The notes under the pieces are model-generated. The model had not been told where the DNA came from. It made no database searches and saw nothing but the letters and a program-made list of their open reading frames with translations. The position numbers and the translations under genes were made by a program. 14,410 nt of DNA from Clostridia bacterium (lineage in GTDB: Bacteria; Bacillota; Clostridia; Oscillospirales; RGIG577), in contig JAFOLN010000013.1 in assembly GCA_017419325.1 (NCBI GenBank), positions 1 through 14,410 on the forward strand, written 5' to 3'. Below are positions 1 to 7,513 of the stretch, in pieces; the first letter of the stretch is position 1; the number at the start of each line of letters is the position of its first letter.

Positions 1-958
1 CTCGCGCAGCCGCACCGCCGTAGTCATCGCGTATCTCGGCGACGTTATAAATCCCGAGCTCCTTTCCCATATAAAGCGGCGGCTCTCTTTGGCGGACGCC
101 GACTTCTGCCTTGACAGCGGCGAGCTTGAGCAGCTCCTTGAGCCGCGCACGGGCCTCCTTACGCCCCGCATACACGCGACGGAACGCCCCGACCGCGTAT
201 GTCAGGCCATCGCCGACGGACGCGCCGCCGTCCTCGTCGGCGGCAGCCCCTACGCGCTCATACTGCCCGCGCTGTTTACCGATTTTCTCTATTCCGTGGA
301 GGACCGCTACGTCCGCGCCCCCTACGGCATGCTCATACGCGCCGTAAGGCTCATGGCGTGGGTCATATCCGTGTTCCTGTCGGGCGTGTTTATAGCCGTA
401 GTGTCGTTTCATGAGGAGCTTCTTCCGACGAAGATACTTCTTTCGGTGCAGGCCTCCTGCCGCGAGACGGCGTTCCCGCTCATCCTTCAGCTTCTCTTTC
501 TCGAGCTTATGTTCGAGATACTCCACGAGGCCGCCATACGCATGCCGCGCCACATCGGCGCGATAATCGGTATCGCGGGCGCGCTCGTTATGGGAAATAC
601 GCTCATAGGCGAGGGCGTTGTAAGCTCCGCTGCCGTGATATGCACCGCCATGAGCGTGCTGTCCACCTTCACGAGCCCAAGCTATATGCAGAATATCCAT
701 CTGCGTCTCCTTCGCTTTTTATTCATACCCGCGGGGGCGGCGGGCGGGCTTTTTCTTATATGCGCCGCCGCATTCACCGTCGCGGCGTTCTCGGTGAGCC
801 TCAAGTCCTTCGGCGTGCCGTATTTTTCGCCCGTCGCGCCGTTTACGAAAAAGAGCTTCCTGTCGGCGCTGTTTCGCGGCTCGCTTCACGGCGACAATGT
901 GCGCACCGACCCGGTAAATCCCGAAAAGAAGTATAAAAAGGAGGTGCGCGATAGGTGA
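1..958 (+). CDS. GerA-family spore germination receptor A subunit (3' part)
   Basis: The gene enters from the left edge; the open frame runs from base 2 and gives about 318 residues, against roughly 480 for the family, so the N-terminal third is missing. The visible part starts with the conserved AYLGDVINPELL segment, then LDSGELEQLL and the family signature ATERPDRV (about residues 59-66 of the visible part). Several hydrophobic segments follow, then SYMQNIHLRLLRF, matching the SY-LRLLRF motif near the last helices, and a basic cytoplasmic C-terminus. GerA-type A subunits sit in the inner spore membrane, where with B and C subunits they sense germinants and trigger release of ions and dipicolinate. 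The subunit B frame follows directly. The internal TTG at 89 is not the true start, because conserved sequence continues upstream of it. The paralogue (gerA, gerB or gerK type) and its germinant cannot be told from sequence. Confidence 0.93.
   Translation, partial: SRSRTAVVIAYLGDVINPELLSHIKRRLSLADADFCLDSGELEQLLEPRTGLLTPRIHATERPDRVCQAIADGRAAVLVGGSPYALILPALFTDFLYSVEDRYVRAPYGMLIRAVRLMAWVISVFLSGVFIAVVSFHEELLPTKILLSVQASCRETAFPLILQLLFLELMFEILHEAAIRMPRHIGAIIGIAGALVMGNTLIGEGVVSSAAVICTAMSVLSTFTSPSYMQNIHLRLLRFLFIPAGAAGGLFLICAAAFTVAAFSVSLKSFGVPYFSPVAPFTKKSFLSALFRGSLHGDNVRTDPVNPEKKYKKEVRDR
938..946 (+). promoter_or_regulatory. Shine-Dalgarno for germination B subunit, pointing to an ATA start
   Basis: AAGGAGGTG is a nine-base match to the anti-Shine-Dalgarno sequence. 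Six bases after the GGAGG core comes ATA (951-953), in frame with the B subunit. The first in-frame ATG (990) has no ribosome-binding site near it. A GTG at 955 is out of frame and opens only a 12-codon ORF ending at 993, whose TGA overlaps the ATG at 990 (ATGA). Confidence 0.7.
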
Positions 959-2018
959 AACAGTATTCGGCCGCTTCGAGTGCGCCTGCATGACGGTGAA
1001 CCTTGTACGCGCAAAGCTTATGTTCTCCTCTCCCCGCCTTTTCTTCGCAGCCTCCCGCGCCGCCGTGCCGACAGTATGTGCGGACATTACGCTAACTGGG
1101 CTTTTTCTTCTTTTCGTCCTTCGCCTTACGCCTGACGAGCCGCAGGACATTATGGGGCTTTGCGAAAAATACATCGGGCGGGGCGCGGGGAAAGCGGCGG
1201 CGCTTTTCGGCGCGGCGCTCATGTTTTTCAGGCTCATAACACAGAGCCGCGAATTTTCGGCGGTTCTCTCATTTGAAGCCTCCGACGCGCTGCCCCGCGA
1301 ATTTGCGGCGGCGGTCCTCTTTCTGGCCGCGTCCGTCGTCGCCTTCATGGGCATTGAGGCGGCGTCGCGCCTTCACGCGCTTTTTGTGCCGCTGTGCGCC
1401 GCCGCCTTCGCCGTCATCGCCGCCATGGCCGCCCCCGGGGCGGACGTTTTTTGTCTCTTTCCACTTTTCGGCGGGGGCGCGGCGGCGGTCTCACACGACG
1501 CCATACGCGCCCTTGACTGCTTTTGCGACGCATACGTCGTATTTCTTCTCATGCCCCACATAAGAAGGCGGGAGCTTCTTGGGCGTTCGATGGGCGCGGC
1601 GTTCATCGTATTCTCGGCGGCCGCGGCCGCGGTCACGCTCATATCCGCGGCAAAGAACGGCGGCGCGGATGTGCCAGTGCTATACCTGTCGCAGACAGCT
1701 AACGTGTTCGGTCACGCGCCGCGCCTTGACGTATATCTTCTTATGGCGCAGAGCGCCGCCGCACTCCTCTACACCGCATGCACGCTGCTTTTCTTTGTCA
1801 TGTGCCTGTCGCGTGCGCTGGGGCTTTCCGACTGCCGCCCCCTCGTCGCGCCGTCGGCGGTGTTCTTCTTCGCCTGCACGCTTCTTTCAGACGACTGCGC
1901 CTTTATCCGCTTCGCGGACGGCGCCGCGTGGGCGGTATGCGAGGCGGTGTGCTTTGCGGTCTCGCCGATTATGCTGTATGTCGCAGTTCTAAGAAAAAGG
2001 AGGCCTAAAAAGACGTGA
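951..2018 (+). CDS. GerB-family spore germination permease-like subunit
   Basis: This is the B subunit of the germinant receptor, a multi-spanning member of the APC-like amino acid permease superfamily that is thought to bind the germinant. From ATA at 951 it is 355 residues, and from the ATG at 990 it is 342; the family is about 360. It is almost wholly hydrophobic, with about ten membrane segments, and carries a family-like loop (DIMGLCEKYIGR) after the first helices. I prefer 951 because the Shine-Dalgarno at 938-946 is placed for it and because the residues gained (FGRFECACM) resemble the start of helix 1 in clostridial relatives; that resemblance is from memory. The gene overlaps the A subunit by 8 bases and the C subunit by 4 (GTGA), so the three are probably translationally coupled. 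The product is rich in Ala and Cys. Family assignment is firm; the start is not. Confidence 0.88.
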   Translation: MGETVFGRFECACMTVNLVRAKLMFSSPRLFFAASRAAVPTVCADITLTGLFLLFVLRLTPDEPQDIMGLCEKYIGRGAGKAAALFGAALMFFRLITQSREFSAVLSFEASDALPREFAAAVLFLAASVVAFMGIEAASRLHALFVPLCAAAFAVIAAMAAPGADVFCLFPLFGGGAAAVSHDAIRALDCFCDAYVVFLLMPHIRRRELLGRSMGAAFIVFSAAAAAVTLISAAKNGGADVPVLYLSQTANVFGHAPRLDVYLLMAQSAAALLYTACTLLFFVMCLSRALGLSDCRPLVAPSAVFFFACTLLSDDCAFIRFADGAAWAVCEAVCFAVSPIMLYVAVLRKRRPKKT

Positions 2019-3025
2019 ATCGATACGTTTTTGTCGTGCTTGGCGCCCTGTTTCTTCTTTCGCTTGCCGCCTGCGCCCCAAAAAGCCCCTCCGACTGCGC
2101 TCACGCGCTGGCCGTCGGCGTTGACGCGGGAGAAAACGGCGGTTATATATATTCGTTCCTCATCCCCTCGGGTGACGGCAGGCGGGGGCGCGTCGTGAGC
2201 GTGTCGGCGGAAAGCCTCGGACGCGCCCTGTCGCTTGCGGGAACAGAGGCCGACGCAAAAATAAGCGTAAGCCACGCCTATATAATTCTTATATCCCTTG
2301 ACGCGGCAGAGGGCGGGCTTTCGCCCCTGTCGGAGAGCCTTTCAACAGGCGGCCTTCGACCCCTCACTCCCGCCGCCGTGACCCGCGCCGGAGCTGCGGA
2401 ACGCCTTCTTTCAATAAGCGAAAGCGCGGACGAAAGCCTCCCCGACCGCCTTGAAACACTTTCTCGCACCCCGGCCGGCTCATACGCGCCCCGCGTCACC
2501 GCAGGCGATATAACGGGCGGCGCTTATGCCCTTGCCCTGCCCCTTTACGACGGGCGCGGACGCGGTGACGGGGCGGTCATATTAAAGGACGGCGCGCCGC
2601 CGCGCATTTGCTCAAGGGGTGACGCGCTCATTCTCGGCGCGGTCACGGGCCGCCTGCCCGCCGATTTTATAAACGCGGACGGTATCGCGGGCGATGGGGT
2701 TTACTTAAGGCCGCGCCGCCCGCCCCGCGCAGGAGTTGACATATCGGGGGACGCGCCCGTTATAAGCGTATCGCTCTTTTTTTACTGCCGAACGGACGGG
2801 CGGGACGATATCCCGCATATACAAAAACGGCTCGAGGACTGCGTTTCGGCGTTCTTATACCGCTGCGCCAAGGAATACAAAGCCGACGTGTTCGGCTTTT
2901 CACAAATGATAAGACCGCGTTTTTTGACTCTCGATGCGCTTCGGGCATATGGCTTTGAGGATCGTTTTCCCCGTTCGCGCTTTAACGTGACAGTTAGCCT
3001 TTCGCCCGACGGCGGGAGCGAATAA
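2015..3025 (+). CDS. Ger(x)C-family spore germination lipoprotein (C subunit)
   Basis: This is the C subunit of the germinant receptor, a lipoprotein anchored on the outer face of the inner spore membrane. Residues 1-20 form a lipoprotein signal: a short basic start, a hydrophobic core and the lipobox LAAC with Cys20 as the modified residue. The body has Ger(x)C features, including LAVGVDAGENGGYIYSF near the N-terminus and a C-terminal domain ending in a CAKEYKADVFGF-type helix followed by a beta segment. At 336 residues it is slightly shorter than the usual 370-400. The GTG start overlaps the B-subunit stop. AAGGAGG at 1997-2003 serves it, with a rather long 11-base spacing, so coupling with the upstream gene probably matters. 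The order A-B-C on one strand is the standard receptor operon layout. Confidence 0.92.
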   Translation: MNRYVFVVLGALFLLSLAACAPKSPSDCAHALAVGVDAGENGGYIYSFLIPSGDGRRGRVVSVSAESLGRALSLAGTEADAKISVSHAYIILISLDAAEGGLSPLSESLSTGGLRPLTPAAVTRAGAAERLLSISESADESLPDRLETLSRTPAGSYAPRVTAGDITGGAYALALPLYDGRGRGDGAVILKDGAPPRICSRGDALILGAVTGRLPADFINADGIAGDGVYLRPRRPPRAGVDISGDAPVISVSLFFYCRTDGRDDIPHIQKRLEDCVSAFLYRCAKEYKADVFGFSQMIRPRFLTLDALRAYGFEDRFPRSRFNVTVSLSPDGGSE

Positions 3026-3041
3026 AAAGAAAGGAGCCGCC

Positions 3042-3209
3042 ATGATATATACCCTCGCCGCCGTGCTTTCGGCAGTTCTCCTTATAAAAAGCCTCTCCTA
3101 CGGCGTATGGTGCATAAAAAACGAACACGCCCCGGGGGGCGTGTTCGTTTTATCGCTTTGCGTTTTTTCCTTCTGTTTTTTATGCTTTGCGCTGTTTTTC
3201 TCGCCTTAA
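3042..3209 (+). CDS. Small two-helix membrane protein, candidate germinant-receptor D subunit
   Basis: A 55-residue ORF begins at ATG 3042, 16 bases after the C-subunit stop, with AAAGGAG well placed upstream (about 3030-3036). It has two hydrophobic segments (about residues 3-22 and 34-53) joined by a short polar loop (IKNEHAPGG). Small two-helix D subunits next to GerA-type operons are known in Bacillus, usually about 70 residues; position, size and topology fit that role, but there is no sequence motif to prove it. Oddly, the loop codons are exactly the 16-bp terminator-like hairpin at 3118-3151, so transcripts ending there would have no stop codon. The ORF's TAA overlaps the stop of the convergent TolC-like gene. 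It may instead be a chance ORF. Confidence 0.5.
   Translation: MIYTLAAVLSAVLLIKSLSYGVWCIKNEHAPGGVFVLSLCVFSFCFLCFALFFSP
3118..3151. terminator. Bidirectional Rho-independent terminator
   Basis: A perfect 16-bp inverted repeat (AAAACGAACACGCCCC and its complement) surrounds a 2-base centre; in RNA the loop would open to about 4-6 bases. Its A-rich left end and T-rich right end give a U-tract in either direction. On the minus strand the tract is six T, placed 55 bases after the stop of the TolC-like gene; on the plus strand it is TTTT. It lies between convergent operons, as expected for a shared terminator, but inside the small ORF at 3042-3209. Confidence 0.88.
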
Positions 3210-4219
3210 GCGCCCGTCGAGCTTAACTCAACGCCGGCAAGCAGCGCCTCGAACTTCTTATAGGCCGTCGTGAAGTCTATCTGCGCGTTGTTGTAATCTA
3301 TCTGCGCCGTCTTGTACGCGTTCTCTGACTTTACAAGGTCTATCTTCGATATGGTGCCGTTCTCCATTCTCACTTGGTCGAGTTCATAAGTCGTCTTTGC
3401 AAGCTCGACCTTCGTCTGCGCTATCTTTAAAGCGTCGCGCTTTAATGCAAGGTCTGTCCACTGGTTGTCGAAGGTATTCGACACTGCCGTCTTTGCCGTT
3501 CTGTAGGAGATAACGGCGTTGTCGCGCTGCTTCTCCGTCATGTCGCTTTCCGCAACGTAGTAGTTCATGTCGGCGTCGAACAGCGTTTCAAAGTTGGACT
3601 TTAACGTATAGCTGTTCTGAACCGCCTGGGCGTAGCATGCCTCGCGGTCAAGGGTGTCTATAACGCCCGCGTCCAGCGGCTTGAATTCGGCTATCTTCAT
3701 CTGGTCCTCCGACGAAAGGTTTATCATCGTCTTAAGGCTCGTCTCTATCTGGGAGATGTTGCTCTCAAGGGTGATAAGGTTCGACTGGAGCTCCGTCTTG
3801 GAGTTTAAAATCGCTATGTAGTCGATATACGTCATCATGCCCATCTCGTACATTACCTTCGATACGTTTAAGCTCTCGTCAAGATACGCGAGGTTTATTT
3901 TAAGCGTATCGCGGGTGTTAAGAAGCTTGTAGTACGACAGAAGGAGCTGCTGCGCGCCGTATGCTATCTGCTTTTTCGATACGGTAAGCGACGTTATGGT
4001 GGACGCGTTTGCCGTAAGCTCGGCGTTCGTAAGACCCGCCATGCCAAGGATGAATATGTTGTTGCTTAAAACAACGATATTCGGGTTGTTGTCGTAGGTC
4101 AGCTTATAAATATTGTCTATGGATACCTCGGTCACATCATCCTTTGCAAACGCGCCGACGCACGACATGCTGATGATGAGAACGACCGCCAACACAAGCG
4201 CCGTTATTCTTTTTTTCAT
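3206..4219 (-). CDS. TolC/OEP-family protein, short form apparently without a beta-barrel
   Basis: This 337-residue exported protein is the last gene of the efflux operon. Residues 1-25 form a Sec signal peptide (MKKR, hydrophobic core, probable cut after AFA). The rest is mostly long amphipathic helices in two similar halves. Each half has the TolC hairpin-tip pattern: MYEMGMMTYIDYIAI at about 123-137 and RMENGTISKIDLVKS at about 284-298. Canonical TolC proteins are about 430-490 residues and carry beta-strands between the long helices. Here the matching stretches (about 62-82 and 217-245) are short, with no recognisable strand pairs. The probable role is an extracytoplasmic helical conduit or adaptor for the RND pump, not an outer-membrane pore. 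The ATG is preceded by GGGAGGTG and lies 19 bases after the pump's stop. Family confidence is good; the function in a single-membrane cell is inferred. Confidence 0.8.
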   Translation of the reverse strand: MKKRITALVLAVVLIISMSCVGAFAKDDVTEVSIDNIYKLTYDNNPNIVVLSNNIFILGMAGLTNAELTANASTITSLTVSKKQIAYGAQQLLLSYYKLLNTRDTLKINLAYLDESLNVSKVMYEMGMMTYIDYIAILNSKTELQSNLITLESNISQIETSLKTMINLSSEDQMKIAEFKPLDAGVIDTLDREACYAQAVQNSYTLKSNFETLFDADMNYYVAESDMTEKQRDNAVISYRTAKTAVSNTFDNQWTDLALKRDALKIAQTKVELAKTTYELDQVRMENGTISKIDLVKSENAYKTAQIDYNNAQIDFTTAYKKFEALLAGVELSSTGA

Positions 4220-4238
4220 CTTTAAAGCACCTCCCGTT

Positions 4239-7200
4239 TTATGCCTTCACGCTTTTTTTCGCCATACGCTTAGACGATCTGCGTGTTCTCTTTTGTTCCC
4301 TTCTTGCCTCTTTATCGCGGCGGCGCTGTGCGCGTCCCTCGCGGGTGGAGATCTGCGCGAACGTGCTGTAAACTATCGGCACTATGATAAGCGTCGATAC
4401 GGTGGACGTTACAAGACCGCCTATAACGGTAAGAGCCAGCGGCTGCATCATCGCGCCGCTCTGGTCAAGGGCAAGCGCCATCGGCAGAAGGCCGAGTATG
4501 GTGGTGAGAGCCGTCATAAGTATAGGACGAAGTCTTATGGGGCCTGCCGCGCGGATTGCCTCTTCAATGCTCAGTCCCTTTTCGCGCCGCAGCTGATTTA
4601 TGTAGTCAACAAGCACTATCGCGTTGTTTACGACTATGCCGGCAAGCATGATGAAGCCTATCATCGTTACCATGTTTATGGACTGCCCCGCAAAGAAATT
4701 GAGAAGCAGCGCGCCTATGGCCGCGAAGGGTACCGAGAACATAACGACGAAGGGGTATAAGAGCGACTCGAACTGTGCCGCCATTATCATGTATACGAGC
4801 ACGACCGCAAGGAGCATTGCCTTGCCAAGCTGTCCGAAGGATTCCATCATCGTTGCGTACTGGCCGTTGCCGGTGTCGAAGGAGTAGCCGTCCGGCAGCT
4901 TCATGCCGGCAAGCTTCATCATTACCTCACGGTTGATGCTGCCGGTGTCGCGTCCGTAGCTCTGCGCCGTAACGGAGAGGTATCTCTGCTGATTCTGACG
5001 CGATACCGAGGTGGGGCCGACGTCCTCAACTATCTCGGCCACGCTTTCAAGCGGAACGACCTCGCCCCGCGCCGTGCGTATGCTTACGTACTTTAACTGG
5101 TCGAACGTTGCGTTTACGTCGTCGGGGTACATTATGCGGACGTCAATCTCGGTGCCCTCGCTCTTTATGGTGGTGGCAACCGTACCCATAAGGGCAAGTC
5201 TTACGCTGGATGCCACCTGCGAACCCGTAAGGCCGTAGGTCATGGCCTTCTCGCGGTCTATGTAGATACGCGCCTCGGGCTTGCCGCTCGTTGCGGATGA
5301 GGTGGGATTTCTTACGCCCTCGATGGTGGATATCTGATATATTACCTGCTCGGCGATGCTTTCAAGCACCGTGTCGTCGGGGCCCGTTATGTTTATGCTT
5401 ACCGCGTCGCCCGTGGAGCCGCCCATGGAGTAGGACGAAGCCTCGCTTACCGAGATGTCGGCGCCCGTTATGACCTTTAAGCGCTCGCGCACGTCCTCGG
5501 ATACCTCGGTGGTGGTGCGGTCTCTTTCGTTTACGTCGGTAAGAAGCAGCGTTACCGTGGAGGAGCCCGACGACATAAGGGACGAATATCCGCCCGTTGA
5601 CGCCGATACTCTGTCGGCCTCGGGTATAGCCATCGCGATCTTCTCCACCTGCATCGTAACTTCGTTTATCTCCTCAAGCTGCGCGTCCTTCGGAAGGTCT
5701 ATCGTTATGGATATGCGTCCTTCGTCCGTTGCGGGCGTAAGCTCGAAGCCGCATACGGCCGCGGAGGCAAAGCTTACGACAAGGAGAAGTATCGCGATTA
5801 CAACGGTGCGCTTCTTTTTCGTGAGCGCGTAATCGAGGGCTCTGCCGTATATGTCGTAGAGCTTCAGCATGAGTCTGTCCCATGCCTTTACGATGCCGTT
5901 GAAGAACTTGTTCTTCGTATAATTTCTGTTTCTGTATTCCGAAAGGAGCATCTCGTGCTGCTCAAGCTCCGAAATCTCGACTATCTCTTCCTGTTGTTCT
6001 TCCTTTCTTCTCTTAAAGAACTTTGCGAACATCATGGGAACGAGGGTTATTGCCACAAGCAGCGACGCCGCAAGGGAGAATGCCACGGTGAGGGACATAT
6101 CTCTGAACATCTGGCCTGCGATGCCGTTTACGAATATCATAGGTACGAAAACTATGATGGTCGTAAGGGTCGATGCGACGATTGCCTGTATAACCTGTCC
6201 CGCGCCCTTCTCCGCGGCGTCCTTTGAGCTGTAGCCCATGCCGAAGTGGCGCGTAATGTTCTCAAGCACGACAATGGAGTTGTCCACGAGCATTCCGACG
6301 CCCAGCGACAGACCGCCCAGGGAGATCATGTTTATCGTGGTGCCGGAGAAGTATATGAGTATGAACGTCGTTATTACCGAAACAGGTATGGAAACGGCTA
6401 TAACGAGCGACGACTTTATCCTCTTTAAGAAGATAAGGAGCACGAACACCGCAAGTATTGCGCCCGTTACCGCGCTGTGGGCAACGCTGGAGATGGACTC
6501 TTCTATTCTCTCGGAGGAGTCATAGGAGAAAGTGAAGTTTACGGAAGGATATTCCGTCTTCAGGGCCTCTATCTCCGCCCTTACGCGCTTTGCTACTTCA
6601 ACGGTGTTGCCGTCCGTCTGCTTCTGTATGGAAAGCGTTATGGAGTCCTGTCCGTTTATGCGGGAGTAGGACGTTTTCTCAACGTCGCCCAGGTAAACGT
6701 CCGCAACGTCGGAAAGCCTTATGAAGCCTCCCGTGGCAAGCGGTATGGGCAGCGACCTTATTTCGTTTACGTCGGTCATCTCGCCCATGGAGCGGACGTT
6801 CAGTTCTCTGTCGCCGTAGTCGATGGTGCCGCCGACGGAGTTAATGTTCTCCGAGGCGAGAAGCCCCATTATCGTCTGGGACGTAATGCCGTAGCCCAGC
6901 ATCTTGTCGGGGTTCATGACCACCTTTATCTCCTGCTCCGTCTTGCCGTACGCGCCGACCGACGCAACGCCCACGATGCGCTCGAAGCGGGGCACTATGG
7001 TGTCCTCAACAAGCGCCGTAAGCTCATACGCGTTTCGCTCGTCGTCGGTTATGGCCAGCGCCGCTATCGGCATGATATTGGGGTTCATCTTTATTATCAT
7101 GGTATCGCCCACGTCGCTCGGCAGCGCGCGGGAGATGAGGTCGATGTTCTCCCTTATATCAATTGACGCGAAATCAAGGTCAACGCCGTCGGCAAACTCG

Positions 7201-7478
7201 ATGATGACCATTGAGCTTCCCTCTGATGATGTTGAGTATATGTTCTCAACGCCCGAAACGGTGGCAACGGCGCCCTCCACGGGCTTCGTTACAAGACTTT
7301 CGACTTCGTAGGGACCCGCGCCGGTGTACGTCGTCATTACGATGACGTAGGGAAGGTCCATTTTCGGCATCATGTCTATCGGTATATTCGTAAACGACAC
7401 GAAACCGAATATAAGTATGATAAGAACGACCATAAGTATGGTTACGGGCCGTTTTATCGATAATCTGATCAAACCCAT
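4239..7478 (-). CDS. RND efflux permease (HAE1/AcrB family, SwrC-like)
   Basis: This is a full-length proton-driven RND transporter of 1079 residues. Helix 1 lies at about 11-30, followed by a large extracytoplasmic porter domain (about 31-335), helices 2-6 (about 336-488) and a charged cytoplasmic linker (489-555). The pattern then repeats: helix 7 at about 558-577, a second porter domain to about 885, and helices 8-12 to about 1043. The helix-4 proton-relay region reads GMLVDNSIVV (Asp399, Asn400) where AcrB has two Asp; I recall VDN as normal for the B. subtilis SwrC/YerP group. Helix 10 carries GIVVNNAIVLVD (Asn951, Asn952, Asp958). The last 35 residues are strongly basic. AAGGAGG precedes the ATG. 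The neighbours supply a fusion protein and a TolC-like partner. Likely substrates are amphiphilic compounds, but none can be named. Confidence 0.95.
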   Translation of the reverse strand: MGLIRLSIKRPVTILMVVLIILIFGFVSFTNIPIDMMPKMDLPYVIVMTTYTGAGPYEVESLVTKPVEGAVATVSGVENIYSTSSEGSSMVIIEFADGVDLDFASIDIRENIDLISRALPSDVGDTMIIKMNPNIMPIAALAITDDERNAYELTALVEDTIVPRFERIVGVASVGAYGKTEQEIKVVMNPDKMLGYGITSQTIMGLLASENINSVGGTIDYGDRELNVRSMGEMTDVNEIRSLPIPLATGGFIRLSDVADVYLGDVEKTSYSRINGQDSITLSIQKQTDGNTVEVAKRVRAEIEALKTEYPSVNFTFSYDSSERIEESISSVAHSAVTGAILAVFVLLIFLKRIKSSLVIAVSIPVSVITTFILIYFSGTTINMISLGGLSLGVGMLVDNSIVVLENITRHFGMGYSSKDAAEKGAGQVIQAIVASTLTTIIVFVPMIFVNGIAGQMFRDMSLTVAFSLAASLLVAITLVPMMFAKFFKRRKEEQQEEIVEISELEQHEMLLSEYRNRNYTKNKFFNGIVKAWDRLMLKLYDIYGRALDYALTKKKRTVVIAILLLVVSFASAAVCGFELTPATDEGRISITIDLPKDAQLEEINEVTMQVEKIAMAIPEADRVSASTGGYSSLMSSGSSTVTLLLTDVNERDRTTTEVSEDVRERLKVITGADISVSEASSYSMGGSTGDAVSINITGPDDTVLESIAEQVIYQISTIEGVRNPTSSATSGKPEARIYIDREKAMTYGLTGSQVASSVRLALMGTVATTIKSEGTEIDVRIMYPDDVNATFDQLKYVSIRTARGEVVPLESVAEIVEDVGPTSVSRQNQQRYLSVTAQSYGRDTGSINREVMMKLAGMKLPDGYSFDTGNGQYATMMESFGQLGKAMLLAVVLVYMIMAAQFESLLYPFVVMFSVPFAAIGALLLNFFAGQSINMVTMIGFIMLAGIVVNNAIVLVDYINQLRREKGLSIEEAIRAAGPIRLRPILMTALTTILGLLPMALALDQSGAMMQPLALTVIGGLVTSTVSTLIIVPIVYSTFAQISTREGRAQRRRDKEARREQKRTRRSSKRMAKKSVKA

Positions 7479-7513
7479 TTATAAAGCCTCCTTACAAACT
7501 GTCATTTAAAGCT

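Noticed and set aside
719..1354. A 211-codon minus-strand frame across the germination A/B junction
   Set aside because: It is antisense to two well-supported germination genes, has a low-complexity Arg/Ala/Ser-rich translation and no ribosome-binding site; it arises from the codon bias of the plus-strand genes.
6477..7166. A 229-codon plus-strand frame inside the RND pump
   Set aside because: Antisense to a full-length conserved transporter, with no recognisable domain; the same holds for the other long antisense frames at 4113-4760 and 7664-8491.
4239..7478. Loss of the second helix-4 Asp (Asn400) as a sign of a dead pump
   Set aside because: VDN at this place is, as I recall, usual in SwrC-like Gram-positive RND pumps, and all other regions are intact.
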